A DNA stretch of 64,000 nt from Ridgeia piscesae (GCA_025642075.2 JAODUO010001227.1:25001-89000); one strand, 5' to 3'. Positions 1 through 14,059 are shown, counted from the first letter of the stretch. Translations and numbers: made by a program. The notes: generated by a model from the letters alone, not told the origin.

Positions 1-178
1 GTTGAGTGAGCGCATATACGCATCTAAGAAATTCGTCATCATAACAAATAGGATTAGGTTAGGAATTCTCCATTTTTGTCGCTGACTGCAGCCAAAGAGC
101 TGACAATATGTCATCATTTTCAATGTGCGTGATGGCTAATGACGTATAAGGATTCAAATAATACTTGCCCGGCGGGTG
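1..178. other. Unassigned flank
   Basis: No gene, repeat family or regulatory site could be recognised in this short leading stretch. Confidence 0.4.
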
Positions 179-346
<168 letters not shown>

Positions 347-941
347 AGAGTCTAACAGACATACATATGAAGATACATACGGAGAGACGGACAGGGAAAG
401 ACAGAGGGGGAATGGAGAGGGTTAGGGAGACGGAGAGGGAGGGAGAGAGGACCATTCTGAGAGTTGTCGACAGGGTATACATTTACCCCTGCATGGCCAG
501 ACACCAGATTGAAGGCACTAAAGGCGCTTAGTGTCTCTTCCAACAGACAGGCAATGTGATATGAGTGATATTGCTCAAATTAAAATAGGCAACAGGTGTA
601 ATGAAACCACTCTCTCGACGATCTATTTTGCTGTTTTCTTACTGCGCGGCCACCTCGCCTCACTGCTTCGAATACTGATAAGGCAAACGTGTGTTACCCA
701 ATATACGCAGAGTAATTTCAGTTACTTTCTCCAAAGACAAGTGAATGTACTTTAGATAAGTATGGTGAAGAGTCGGTGTCCTTTATTTTTAGATAAGTAT
801 GGTGAAGAGTCCGTGTCGTTGTGTTTGGAATAGTAGCCCCTCAACTATGCTTTTATGCTACTTTATTTAATTTTTAAATATTTCAACCACAAACAGCGAT
901 TACCAAAAATAAAACCGGATTTGCGTTGTTATTGAATATAG
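347..941. other. Unassigned stretch with a short direct repeat
   Basis: No gene seen. A 21-bp direct repeat beginning AGATAAGTATGG occurs at about 755 and again at about 790, which looks like a local two-copy duplication. The rest is AT-rich without recognisable features. Confidence 0.4.
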
Positions 942-2083
942 GGGAAACCCGGGCTATATGGGAGAGTTAACGTTCCGCTGTTCGTCGCACCTACATTTTG
1001 TGCATTAGGATAACAGTTTGTTGTGTATCAGCCAAACACACCAAAACACAACAGGGCATGGTATTGTTTTTTGTTGTTGACATCATTCTTTTTTCTAAAT
1101 ACGGACTATCCCGTTTTACCCACAAAATTCCCGGGATTTTGATCCGGGAAATAAGGGATGCATATTTAGTTGGGTCATTCGCTATTGTGACGTGATTCTA
1201 CATATTCAGAATAGTTACTTTTAGTAACTGATATATTAAAAGTAGTAAACTACAAAAAGAACAGCCAAGATTTACGATATAATTAGGTCGTATAAGCAAA
1301 ATGTCATACTTCCTTGTGACTTTGACTGCCGCACCTTGGGCGAATTATTATTCCTGTATAATTATGTAATCCATAGACCTAACATCTTTATGTAACTTAG
1401 GCAGCTACTAGTTAAATTAAACGATCTACACAAACAGGCATATTGTCAAAGTAAATTGCATTTTAAATGTTTTTCAATAAAAAATACAAAAACAAGACGG
1501 CATAACATGCACAACTGTTGCACACCAGTGGACATTAAACAGTTCAGTGTCCTATGAACCTTTAGCAAAGGTCACATCTAAAATAGTCAACGTGCATAAA
1601 TATCCTATGGTGTCTAACCATTATTCACATATTTGAAACATGCGTTGGTCATTAAACAGGTATCATGTCTGGGCAAAACGGGATTATTCCATTTTGCCCG
1701 CATTAATATATCCCATTTTGCCCGGAATAGGCATGGTTTAATAAAACTGTGATACATTAATTATCGCTCACTCTCACGAAAAACTATTATACGCTGAAAC
1801 ACTCATAAATTAATACTACATCCTCACGACATTCGAAGTTGAAATATAACAAGTTGTTACTTAACAAACCTAGATCGATCGTCAAACAAATAACATAGCA
1901 AAGGGTCAAAGCTAAGGATTACTAAAGATTATTTCACGAAGAATTGCATACCAATTGGTTCGAATAGTAGTCAGCATATGTCGCTACGCTAGTTGGAAGC
2001 GAAACAAGGCTTTGTGGTAGCACTAGTCTTTGCTTATAGCGATTTCCCATATTACCCGTGTATCCCTTTTACCCGGGATTCCC
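942..2083. mobile_element. Candidate non-autonomous DNA element with imperfect terminal inverted repeats
   Basis: The left end (GGGAAACCCGGG at about 942) and the reverse complement of the right end (GGGAATCCCGGG, ending at about 2083) match imperfectly. The interior repeatedly carries GGGCAAAACGGG-like and CCCGTTTTACCC-like blocks (near 1107, 1672, 1695, 2040-2080). The same style of motif fills the TIR-bearing element at 15566-17071, so the two are probably related families. No transposase is visible. A clean target duplication could not be identified, so the ends are approximate. Confidence 0.5.
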
Positions 2084-3570
2084 ACAAACACAGTGCTTTG
2101 TGTTTACAGTAAATATTTTCCCACTCACAGTTCATCGCATTGGTACAAGCAGATCGGAGGCCGCGAGAAGCTGCAAGCACATCTTGGACACTGTATCGAG
2201 CGCGACTAAGTGCGTATGACATTACTAAGCCTACCTGCGTAACCCTGGCGTTGTCATAGACACAACTTGTATAGGCTTCATATCGATGAACATCCTTTGG
2301 CTTTGGTTTATGCGAAATTGTCTCATTCACTCCTAAATATTGTTATGCAAAGTGTATCCGGTTAGGCAACAAATATGAAACAGAATATATGCGTTAGGTT
2401 GCTTTATTGGTTGAAAATATTAAAGATATTCTTTGAAAACTTATATGCATTCGACATGTACTGTATCAAAACCTAATAATGTTCATATATAAGTACTTTC
2501 TATGCCTCAGTTTTGCATATAACTACGTACATATTTTGTCCCATCAGATAGTGTATATCACAAAAGAGAACATTCATTGGCCTAACAATGTCCCCACAGA
2601 GCCAGGGCCTCCGTTTGTCTTTGCGGCTGAAATGAGAAGAAATATGGCACTTGCAACGTATTTGCAGCAAATGTCTCTATCACCAATCAGCTTATTGTGT
2701 TGGTATGACGTCAACGAGCACGTGTGCGGTTGCACGTGCTCCAGTGGAATGACGCAAACTGTTTAAAATAAAATAAATGAAACCGAATTAGGAGAGCCGT
2801 GTGATGACAACTGCTTTTGATAACACAGAATTCGGGATCTCGTTTGAGTGTTGACAGCCCTGACAAAGGGAAGTAGCTGTTTGTTCGTATAGTGGAATAC
2901 AATAAAGTGTCACGATAATAGCACAAGTACCTGTGTAAATACTGTTAAGGTGAAATAATGACTAACAATTAAGGTGTCTCATAATGAAAATGTACAAGTT
3001 TGTGCACCTGGTTATTTGTAGCTGATTGGAGTTTGGTTTTGTAATTGCTGAGATGTTTCGAGGGATGGTCGTCATATTTCCGCTAGAACCGTGTCAGTAT
3101 TTCCAGTTCTACACGTGACTAAACGCGTGAACTGACGCCATGAACGTGAACAGACAGGCGAATCACACGAATATCCTTTTGATGAAACTGTACCAGTTTC
3201 ACAAGATTGAACATGTGTTTTCACGTGAATACACTCACGTGTGGAATCGTGCCAGTTTAATATGAGAGACCAGGGCTAGTTTTAACAAAAAACAACACAT
3301 TTCAGGATTGCGGGTAGGTTTGTTAATCGGTCGAAACGTTTATCATACCGAAGGGTTCACACATATCTCCCGCATAATTAAATGCCTGACGTATTACATA
3401 TTTGTGGCATAATGAGTTATTTCAGGTGTACTAAAGTGTTACAAGTTACCCCGGTACGCTAGTACCTCTTTTCTTTTAAAATGGCGTCATTTTATGTCGT
3501 GTCGACGGATTCACGTGATATTAGACATGACATGCACAAATGTATTGATGAACATGCTGTCGTCTTGCAG
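2084..3570. other. Unassigned stretch with clustered CACGTG motifs
   Basis: No gene recognised. Between about 3110 and 3240 there are several CACGTG or near-CACGTG words (E-box like). They may be chance or part of a degenerate repeat. A short segment near 2600-2640 resembles one near 9925-9955 (CCGTTTGTCT..., CTGAAATGAGAA), suggesting a dispersed repeat. Confidence 0.35.
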
Positions 3571-4017
3571 AATAATTTGCGTAATCAGTTTGTCTGCAAG
3601 TCCTATGTTACAACCACCCGTGTTACAATTAGCTCCGCTCTCCCCCAAGTCTCACGCGTGAAGAAACACGTGAATTAACATTAACCTCGATTAACAATGG
3701 AACGACCAAACACCGTAAAGAACGTCAACAGACACCACAGTTGAATCACATAATTCTCTACTGACTGTCTAATTGGGGACCTCATGCTTCGTCGGACAAC
3801 TTGACTTGTGTTGATTCTCCTCCTTCTCCTCCTCTAACCCTAACCCTACTCCTCCTCCTCTCAAAATACCTCTCAAGCCTCCGCTCCACCGCTCCACCGC
3901 TCCACCTGCCCACCGCGCCACCGCTCCACCGCCCCACCGCTCCACCACGCCATCGCTCCACCGCGCCACCGCTCCACCGCTTCGCGCCTCCGCCAATTAC
4001 AATGAAATAACAAAATT
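3571..4017 (-). mobile_element. Dispersed element, copy A (inverted relative to copy B at 14.06-15.11 kb)
   Basis: The reverse complement matches 14060-15109 closely through a unique arm of about 280 bp (3571-3860). A short version of the GC-rich 8-bp minisatellite follows (about 3870-3990). The homology stops sharply at AATAATTTGCG (3572) and its counterpart at about 15109. The element abuts an (AT)n tract, as copy B does. A two-unit TTAGGG-like stretch (CTAACCCTAACCCTA near 3835) is internal to the element. No protein is encoded convincingly. Confidence 0.75.
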
Positions 4018-4232
<215 letters not shown>

Positions 4233-4244
4233 TATTATATCCCA

Positions 4245-4400
4245 CGCCAAAAGAGCTCGGACCACGGACTTATATGCACTGGACTGCTGTCTCCGGGTTC
4301 AAGGCCGCTAGAGTAGCGCAGCAAGGTCAACCTAGCACAAGATGTATAAGTTACTTCCGGTTGTCTGCTAGTTGCCGACAATTTCGCAGTTGACCGCAGG
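4245..4400 (+). repeat. Left arm of a 3.3-kb inverted-repeat pair
   Basis: The core (ACTTATATGCACTGGACTGC, near 4268) recurs in reverse complement near 7570, with similar flanks including ACAAGATGTA and ACTTCCGGT. The outer side of each arm abuts an (AT)n tract. It may be the end of a large transposon or one of two inverted copies of a small dispersed repeat. Confidence 0.6.
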
Positions 4401-7400
4401 AAAACATCGTTTTAATAAGACATTTGGATAAACTCTTACATGACACGTATGTTTAATAAAATCCTAGCAAATACATTGTTTGGAAAGTTGTTTTGAGTGA
4501 AGTATTGACGATTTTAAACGGCTAAAATGCGTTGCCGCAAAAAAATCATCGACCCAACTTGGCAACTACGAAGTACTAGTCCGTGTTGCAATTTATCAGT
4601 AAATGAAACCGTGGCTGCTTCGGTGGTTGGGGCAAACCCCGACTAGGGAAGGAAACAATTCATCAGTTTTAATCAAAATGAATGACTTGGGATTTAGTTA
4701 CAGCCACGAGATGGACTTTAGGACCAGGGCCAACAGTATACAGATGGTCCCGAGACAACCCTCCACACCCCATGATCGTTAGGAAAATATAGTAGGTAGC
4801 CCTGCTGTAGGCACTTCAAAAAATTACCACAGGATTTAGGCTTAAATGAAAGGTAATAAGTTACAGATCACGTAACTGTTAATGTTATTACGATACCTTT
4901 ATTAGATCCAAAATTATTGCAATTTAAAAACGAAAAAATTGCGCTAAATTTGTGTATCTCTTATAATGGTAAAATAAGCTCTTTTTTGTTTCTGTTGATA
5001 AATATTCGAATAAGTGACTTTAAAATGGCATATCGTTGTAATTTTAGAACTATTAAAATATTATTTGCAACATTTTAAAATACATTGAATGGAGTGATAA
5101 ATTTTCAATACTGATGTTTTTCATACTAATTAATCCAGTTAATTAGCTAATATTAGTTAAGTAGTGCACCAAGTTAACAGGCCGAAACATTCTAATTAAG
5201 ACCAGCCGAGTCCATAAATATGAAGATATTTATACATAATATTATTATGCAGTGTGCATAACCACATTTATTACGAGAATAAATATATATATTAACTAGT
5301 CATGTAATAATAAATTAGTTAATAGGTGATAATTGGCATATAATATATATTAACTAGTCATGTAATAATAAATTAGTTAATAGATGATAATTGGCATATA
5401 ATATATATTAACTAGTCATGAACATAATAATATTAGTTAATAGGTGATAATTAGCAGGCAACCTCAACAGACAGAAACTTTTTTTGTAAAATGCCACAAT
5501 GTCCATGAATATGTTTATATTATATAAACATGAAATTTGTAAAAAAAAAACACCTTACTTATGGTAAGAGATATAAATTAAATAATTATGTAATAAAAAA
5601 TCATTAATAATAAATTAATGAATAAATCAATATATAATTAGCAGCCGTACTTTGTATATACACATGAATAAATGGCCATAATGTCCATAATTATTAAGAC
5701 ATGTCCACATTAATTACGGTAGTAAATATACATTAGCCAGAAATTTCATATTAACACATACTTAATTAATAAGTTAAAATTGGCTAATGTTAGCATGCTA
5801 ACTTGGCAAAGGGTTATGTTTTGATGAAAGCTAGCTGTAAATAATTATGAAGTAAATATAATTTATGCAATGTTTAGAACCATATGAAACATTATGATCA
5901 ACCATCAATAAATACATGTCATTAAATAATAACTTTATTAATAAATATTATCTAAATAACAAACTCAACAGATTAATGCATGACAATGAAGCACAGTTGT
6001 CATACTTCACTTGTTTATGGGTGACCGTGTGTTTACAGGTTGGACAAATACTGCAGGCTCAGTAGAGACCAGTAATAAATGTTTACCATTTCATAATATT
6101 CTGCATTTCAACATGAACTTGATGAAGTAATGTTTATAAATGTTAACAGTGTTTCGTCACCGACTCCAACATTCTGTGCCAAATGCTGCTTTCTGGGGTT
6201 TCCCTCCATAGGGATAAGTGCATGGCTGCACATTACTCCACCTCACAAATCTTTTTGCAATATTCACAATATTCTGCAAGATCTAGCAGGAATGTTCATA
6301 ATCCAGTGTGTCCTGTGTTGACAGAAACCATCTAATTCCCGTGCTTTGTAATTAAGTTGTAAAGTGATGTCTGTATTATTCAATGTGTATTATGTGTTAC
6401 ATTCAGCGAGATAAATTGTGTAAAATTATTTAGTGTATGCAGATGATGCCTATGATATATTGACGACTTTGTAGGCTATGTACCTTGAACTACTACCTTC
6501 ACAGTTAACTGACAGATAGTTTTGTTCAGGCAATGCAATAATGCTGTGTTCTTGTCTATTAAACCTGCAGTGTATATGTCATGTTCACAGGGACTGTATC
6601 TTTAGACAGCGTAGATATGTTGCTGTGTCATCTTCAGCCAGATGAAGCTTGTAATCATGCATACACGTAATGTGTGTAACTTTCAGGTGCGAGATTTCTG
6701 AAATAAAACAATTCAAAGTGCATGTAATAAATACAATAATTAATCAAACACATAGAATTATTGTATATCCATGCCAAGCATTTAAATACATATACTAGAA
6801 ATAACAAATACACAATTCTTAGTAATGCTTAAATTTCTAGAAGTAAAATGCATTATTATTAATTATAATTAAGAATAGTTGTAGTGATATTTTATTCACA
6901 ATAATAAAATAGGATCAGAATAAATAAATTGCACATGAACAATCATCAAAATATAAATAACACAAATCAATAATAAATACAAGCGAATGGCAGTAAATAT
7001 TGAAAACAGTTATCAATGCCTAACTGGGCTTGGGTCTAGGCCAAGCAAGGGCTGGTATAAACTGACAGCACAGAATGACAGATCGGTTAAATGATCGGCT
7101 GTTGTTAAACTGGCTTGAGATTAACAAATTATTATAAATATTTAAACATTACATATAATTCCAATTTATGAACTTACACCCATAGCAAGACTAGTTAAAA
7201 CTTGCGTCACTTGCCCAAGAAAAACGTTACCCTTGCCTTCGGTATTGTTTACGCCATTAGGCCGACACCCCGATGCATATTATACGTCATGTACGACGAA
7301 AATAGAATTAAATTAACCATTTAGAACTACACTGGAGATAGCCACAACATTGACCAAACTAGGTACAGTCATCGTTTAGGAAAATTCTCACTATTATTGA

Positions 7401-7424
7401 ATTAAACAGTTATATTCACCGCAA
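4401..7424. other. Very AT-rich interior between inverted arms, no gene seen
   Basis: This 3 kb is AT-rich and has no open frame that looks coding. It contains a three-copy 58-bp tandem repeat (listed separately) and many TAATAATTA-type words. It could be the decayed inside of a transposon bounded by the arms at 4245 and 7592, but no transposase remnant was recognised. Confidence 0.4.
5285..5464. repeat. 58-bp tandem repeat, three copies
   Basis: The word ATTAACTAGT begins at 5291, 5349 and 5407, an exact 58-bp period. The third copy diverges slightly. All units are AT-rich. Confidence 0.9.
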
Positions 7425-7592
7425 GAATCCTGTCGATGTTTGGCATCTCCATCGCAGTGGCTAGTAGACCGGAAGTGGGGAGTACATCTTGTGCGCTCGT
7501 GACCTTTGCAGCCAACTCCGCCGTTCGCGAAGCGCCGCGAGCGGCGGAGACAGCAGTCCAGTGCATATAAGTCCGTGCTCGGACTAGTAAGA
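7425..7592 (-). repeat. Right arm of the 3.3-kb inverted-repeat pair
   Basis: The reverse complement carries the same core as 4245-4400 (ACGGACTTATATGCACTGGA). It has an additional GC-rich hairpin (CGCCGCGAGCGGCGG area, about 7530-7550) that the left arm lacks. The flank continues to another (AT)n tract. Confidence 0.6.
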
Positions 7593-7676
7593 GCAGTCCT
7601 TTTAAATAGTAAAAACATACGCAGGACTAGTTGTCTGTAATGACGGACTACTAGCTAGCAGAAATTGTTTTTTAAC

Positions 7677-7830
<154 letters not shown>

Positions 7831-8755
7831 TTACCACATAATCTAAATGTCTCCATGTTCTCCCCTAGATATGAATACAAACCACTTAACGTTATCACGT
7901 GCTTTCTCTGCTTCCACGGGTCATTACATTTACATTAGCCTTGTTATGATGACTCCCTCGATAAGCCTGCGCCCTCAGCCAACCACAGAGCACTGTCTGT
8001 GGGGGACAGCCCCGTGAAACGCCGTCGGCAAACACCGTCTTTATTGTTGTCCGTAAACTTCCTCTTACACGTTGCGTCTGACGGGGGTCTCATTGGGTGC
8101 ACTCGGCCGTTTCACCGTTGGACTGTTTACCTGAAGTAGGTCGACAGTTTGCCAAGCTGGCCATGTTGTAAACAGCGAATTTTGGCTTGAGTATAATAAT
8201 TGGCCTTAGATACGGTCGAATAACCTGGGGAACTATTCGTCCGGATAGCTCATGTTTGCGTATGCGCTATTTCATCATATATAAATACGGACAAATAACC
8301 AGTCATCGAGCATACGTTATTTGAGCAGACAGATGAAAGATCTTTAGATGCAACTTTGAAGACGAGTACTTCTATCTTTCTCACGAACACCTGTTAGCCA
8401 ATAATATAACCTTGCATGGCGATACGCCAAAATAGTCTAAATGCTATATACTATAGACTAAGAAAGCATGTTTATATTGTAAACTACGGCAAGTGTTGAT
8501 TCATATATTCGACTGGCGGGCCAGCCAGTACATATGTTATTCACACAACACTTGGAACAGACAGGAGCCACGCCCACGTGTGTAGCTTTGTTTTATTTTA
8601 CTTGTTGTGATACAAAGATCAAAACAACACGTAATTTTCGTTTGTTGTTACGCATAACATTATTGGCAAGTTCGCCAGGTGTCGCTACAACTAGTCTTCA
8701 ATCCGTAATTAAGATAACCAAAGGAAATTACAAATAATTTCTTCAACTAATTTAT
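7831..8755. other. Unassigned stretch with dispersed-repeat fragment
   Basis: No gene recognised. The segment at about 7935-7985 (ACTCCCTCGATAAGCCTGCG...) resembles 11161-11215 in the same orientation, so both are probably fragments of one dispersed repeat. Confidence 0.4.
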
Positions 8756-9180
<425 letters not shown>

Positions 9181-9583
9181 CCATTCATTCTCGCTGACAC
9201 CTCACTCGAACCGCGCCTCCCATCAGGCGATTGCCTCGCTTTCTCGACTTTCATAGGCACCCCACCCCCACAAGGCGACAGCCTCAGCCCTGTGCTGTTC
9301 ACGGTGTTTCTTGAAGCGACGCGCCCCCAGCCGATGGCATCTTTCCCCTCGACTTTGAATACGTCGACGACACAGATTTTATAAGTTCATCTCGTGCATT
9401 CCCGATGATATCAAACATAGCGCGCCAAACTTTGTGGCGGAGTGGTCGCTTACAATCTTGCAAAACATTTACAATTGTTAAGAATATTTGCGTTTAATTT
9501 TCAGATCCGCCTGAGCAGCGGAGAGAAGGCCACTGGCATGGGTCGACATTGGGTGGAGTGGGATTTGCCGGCAGACAGGGACG

Positions 9584-9752
9584 CGTAAAATTCGGTAATT
9601 CCATATTTATTTTTAAAACAGTATATCTTGTAGAAGCAAACGTGCTTCGTACATTGACCTTGCAATGTGAAGTATATGATACTTCAAGGTTGCCCACATA
9701 TATTCTACAGAATATTTCTGTAGAATATTCTGTGGAATTACCGAATTTTACG
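9584..9752. mobile_element. 169-bp MITE-like element with perfect 20-bp terminal inverted repeats
   Basis: The left end (CGTAAAATTCGGTAATTCCA, 9584-9603) is the exact reverse complement of the right end (9733-9752). The short interior holds further AGAATATT palindromes. No coding capacity and no clear target duplication. The small size and perfect ends suggest a recent non-autonomous insertion. Confidence 0.8.
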
Positions 9753-10254
9753 GTGGCAGCTTGATCAATGAGGGTCCTGTGCTGTTTATACGGGCACGAA
9801 TTCGTTAACAGCATGCATGCTTGTATCTGTGATAGCAAACGGTTCAAACAGGGACGGCTTTACTTGGTGTATATTACTGTCCAGGCGATAACGACCATTG
9901 ACCTCCCTGTATGTCCAACACACAACCACCGTTTGTGTCTGTGTCGCTGAAATGAGAAACCGATATCAATCGTGGGTTTCTGTGGTCTTCTTTTATGTTC
10001 GAAACATATAATATGCAATACCAATCAGTGGGTAACCTCTCTCCGGTCATCTCTGTTGTTCCGCTACCTCCGACCACACCCCCAGTAACTAACTCCACAC
10101 TCACCCCAGGGTTTGATCACCCCAACGCCTTAGCAAGTGCGTAAATATCACTAAGTTCATCCTTTTTAACAAATTAATAACATAATTTTAACAGTGATTC
10201 CTCAATACTTCCACAAGGGTAAAGCTTCTCTGATTTATAGTATTAATGTTACAA
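9753..10254. other. Unassigned stretch
   Basis: No gene recognised. It holds a fragment near 9925-9955 that resembles a segment near 2610-2640. The rest has no visible structure. Confidence 0.35.
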
Positions 10255-10531
10255 TGTAGGCCGTTCTTCCCATTAACGCACGACAGTCGATTTGGACCGA
10301 ACCACTATTCCAAAATGGGGGTGTGATTTCGGTTAGGCTTAAGGTTAGGGTCAGTTTTAGAGTTAGTGTCAGGGTTAGGGTAATACGTTTTATACAAGTC
10401 AAGTCGGGCTCCCATTGTTACGGCCACGCAGCGGCGACAACCTCACATCCCTCTTTTGGAATAGTGGTTTGGTCCAAATCGACGGTCGTGCGTTAATGGA
10501 CCGACTGTCGGTGAAATATCCACGGCCTACA
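10255..10531. mobile_element. 277-bp foldback/MITE element
   Basis: Long inverted arms run inward from TGTAGGCCGT (10255) and ACGGCCTACA (10531). The inner arms share CATTAACGCACGAC, then GTCGATTTGGACC, then AACCACTATTCCAAAA with few mismatches. The loop contains degenerate GGTTAGGGT words. No protein. The outermost target duplication is not clear. Confidence 0.8.
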
Positions 10532-11815
10532 TGAATTGGTACCAATTGTGTTTTGATACATTTATAACATAATAATTAATTTCAGACGTCACGAGTACGT
10601 TGCCAATCTCTAACGATTCATTATATCTAGTGCTTATACTATTTGTAGTGCATTTGTAATATTGCATAACATTTCTTTTATAAGTTGTGAATAATTAAAC
10701 CCAATTGTCGGTAGTTAGAACGTGTTTGATTCCTTGAACAATTGACCCATTATGAACTCTTCCAACAAAGGCCCTCATAATGGCACTGACAAGCCAGAAG
10801 CACATGCATTATAGTGAGGTCGTTAATCAGGTTTCATTTGCGATATAGAAACAAGCATAATAATAAAATGTAATGTTGTTGCAGTTCTAGTAAAAGTACA
10901 AAACTACTTTTGGCGTTTTATGACTATTTAATTAATACAAAATAAGATAGGGTGTTTTGTGAACAGGGGGTGTGCGTTTTAAGAACTGTTTCCAAGGAAC
11001 CCAATTTCCCAAAAAAGACGTTTTATGTCATACCTTTGAAACTAAAACAGTTATCTACGTGAAACGGCTACCAGCTAAACATAACTACAAACTAAAGCAG
11101 CCAATGTCGTTTGTTTTGTTAATGGCGGGGTATGTTGGGGCGTTATATGTACTTCCCCTACATTGGCCTTGGTGTGATGTCTCCCTCGACAAGACTGCAC
11201 TCTCAGCCAACCTGTGTCTTTGTCCGTATCTGGACATAGAGCCACTCCGTTATAACAACACAGCTACTGCTTAGACCAGTGGTACTGGTGCTTATCGGGG
11301 TTTCATAAAACAGATAACGTTTGGTTTGAACACGGTCTTGGCCCAAAGACAGTTGTTGATAAAATAGTTCAAATGTTTTCCTCGTGTAGACGTGGCATGG
11401 TGAGTTGGCAGTGTTTTGAGCTAGCATTCTTTTGCTGCCACAATGAACCTTGACCTCGTTCACTCACTCCACGTTGCTCTAGTTCACACAGCTGTGTGTC
11501 TGCTTTCCTGGCTGTAGACAACGATTCATATTTGTGTACCGATTGCAATGTGGCTGAATGCTTTCAATGACGTCCATATTTGGACACCTCCTTCAGGATT
11601 TTTTAACAGCAGCTGTTACCCAGCTGTGATGTCCCAAGCACAGCTGTGACTGCTTTCAATTACATCCACCTCTCTAGGAACAAGTACAGACACATTCCAT
11701 TAGACACATTCCTTTATTTGCATGTTTACATAATGCCCATCAACTGCTAAGCACAATTCTTGTCAGTACATTATGAAGACATACCTGGTACTCATGCTTC
11801 TTAACAAAACATATT

Positions 11816-11822
<7 letters not shown>
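10532..11822. other. Unassigned stretch
   Basis: No convincing gene. A dispersed fragment at 11161-11215 matches 7935-7985. A short region near 11510-11560 (TGGCTGTAGACAACGATTCATAT...GGCTGAATGC) resembles the core of the SINE family seen in the A2M introns and may be a decayed copy. Confidence 0.35.

Positions 11823-11896
<74 letters not shown>
11823..11896. repeat. (AT)n microsatellite
   Basis: About 74 bp of AT dinucleotide repeat. Confidence 0.97.
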
Positions 11897-11900
<4 letters not shown>

Positions 11901-11923
11901 AAACATTACAAATTTGCAGTTGT

Positions 11924-12253
11924 TTGCTAACATGGAATTATGGTAAGATTAGCCTCGGTTACCCAGGCCCCGTGAAGCGGCTGCACTTTTTAACCACTTG
12001 CACGGATAACATCCCAAAGTCACCAGACTATCTTTTCGATGAAGGTACGCTGCCGAGCAAGAACCGGTCAAGGGAGACTCTGGCCAGCTATGCTGCTGCT
12101 GTGAATATGTATTTAATTGATGTTGTTACACCCTACTGGGTGATCGTTCGAGAAGGCAGCATTATGTCGACCAAAAGCGACATTCGAGTTCGTCAACGTA
12201 GCCTCCAGCGCATGATTGCCACTGCTTCGTTCGCACTGCCACCCGAGTGCTAG
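11924..12253 (+). CDS. Unrecognised 109-codon open frame, doubtful
   Basis: An uninterrupted frame from ATG at 11924 to TAG at 12253, in a stretch less AT-rich than its surroundings. The predicted peptide is of ordinary composition with no signal peptide, membrane segment or motif that I recognise. A splice-acceptor-like CAG lies at about 11968, so the coding part, if real, might begin there as an exon. It may equally be a fragment of a transposon protein or chance. There is no neighbouring exon to support it. Confidence 0.2.
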   Translation: MLTWNYGKISLGYPGPVKRLHFLTTCTDNIPKSPDYLFDEGTLPSKNRSRETLASYAAAVNMYLIDVVTPYWVIVREGSIMSTKSDIRVRQRSLQRMIATASFALPPEC

Positions 12254-12860
12254 TGCCATCCTTTAACTACTGATAAGTTACATCAGTTTTGCAATATTCT
12301 TTCTTGATTTAGACTTTTGTAGGTCAGGTTATTTGACCATTAGACCTGTAGTTCGTGACTTGTTTACTGATAAGCATTGTCAGTTTAAGGGGGAGGTGGT
12401 CTGTTCTTGTTTATATGTTAATTAATTTAATGTTCTTAATGATAAAATATTTAATGTATACTGCCCGCCAGATTGTATTTAACAGGATTGAAACATTGTT
12501 TGCAAATATTTACCCATCATAAACAAACACTCAGATTATATTGCCAGTATAACATGTCACATGGTCTTTTAAATAGTCACGCCTCGTTATAACGCGGTAG
12601 TTAGGGTCCATGAAATGGAATCGCGTTATACACGGGACACCGTACAGAGTAATATTCCACCAGGCGCTATTAATGTGGCGCTGGTTGCAGGAGGCGTCAA
12701 CAAGCGGCTGTTGGTGATGACGGAAGACACCCCCCTCATGTACAGGGCCGACGTGTCTCTGCCAGCGAATCTTCGTCTCGACTCTGACGTCATCATAGTT
12801 CCCCTCCTCACCCACCGCAGTATCAGGGACAAGAGGTGTCCCGCCTAGATGACGTCACAC
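12254..12860. other. Possible transposon remnant, no gene
   Basis: Near 12580-12640 the words CTCGTTATAACGCGG and CGCGTTATAC appear, resembling ends of small DNA transposons in other animals. That resemblance is from general memory and was not tested. Open frames on both strands at 12530-12850 overlap each other and neither looks coding. Confidence 0.3.
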
Positions 12861-13420
12861 GTACGTCCAGCTCAGCTGACCACACAAGGTGGACGCAGGT
12901 GTAATTTGTATAAACGGGACTGTGTATACAACATGTACACTGGTATTGGTCACATGGCTTGTACACACTTTTTTCAGAACATGAACACATGGCAATTTGC
13001 TTAAAGCAAACTGGGTGCATTAAACTGTATGCACAACTTCACATATCTTTGCACTGAACGTGTGCACACATAATTGTGTATTTAACTTGTACACATGAGA
13101 TTGTGTACATGACTTGAATACGTGGAACTGTATATAGATATTGCATACATTGACCTTTGTACATAATTTCCACCCACAGCATTGAGTAAATTAGAGTGTA
13201 CACACTGTACTAGTGCATGGATACTGTACACGTGATATTGTGTACGGAACTTGTACGCATTGATCTGTGAACATGACTTTTACACATGAAACTCTACATA
13301 GATTCTCTACACCCATAACTGTGTATAACTAGTACACATAGAACTACGGACAAAACATGCACACAACACATTCACACACGTTCGTGTATACACACTGAAC
13401 TGTGTACAAACGACGTTGCT
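12861..13420. repeat. Degenerate GTACACATGA-type minisatellite
   Basis: Words such as TTGTACACATGA, GTGTACATGACTTG and GTACACGTGATATTG recur irregularly every 25-35 bp across more than 400 bp. This looks like an old, mutated tandem array. No coding signal. Confidence 0.6.
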
Positions 13421-13896
13421 ATTACGGAAGTGTGTATTGTAGCTTGTGTGTTGTGTCTTCTTCCTTCACGATAGTGTTCAGGATTTTGGAATGTGGATTC
13501 ATGGAATCCACCAGCAGCATGGTGTTTTGCAACTTATTACATATTGTATCAAGATGTTTCCCACATAAAACGTGCCGATCGCGAAACAACCGGATTATCG
13601 ACAACCGGATAAACAATTATTATGGGTTGCATGTATTGGCATATAAACACCATGTTATTAAAGAGTAATCCAATAAGTATTATTTACAATGTGTGATTAC
13701 ATATTATTTGATTGATTAGCGTAACCGCTGTGACATATAAATTGAGCAATATTATAATGTTCTTTTTGGTAACTACTTTAATTTGAATGCCTATTCCATA
13801 AACAAAGCTCCTTAGTAATAACTAGAGTTTGGTGAAGTACCGGGTAATGATGGGTTGCGTTGTTTATCAGGCTACATTGTTCCTTCATTAACGCTG

Positions 13897-14042
<146 letters not shown>

Positions 14043-14059
14043 TAGTATAGTATGTGCTT

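Noticed and set aside
10370..10385. Telomeric repeat remnant (also near 3835 and 14826)
   Set aside because: Only two or so TTAGGG-like words occur, each inside a dispersed or foldback element, so there is no support for an interstitial telomere.
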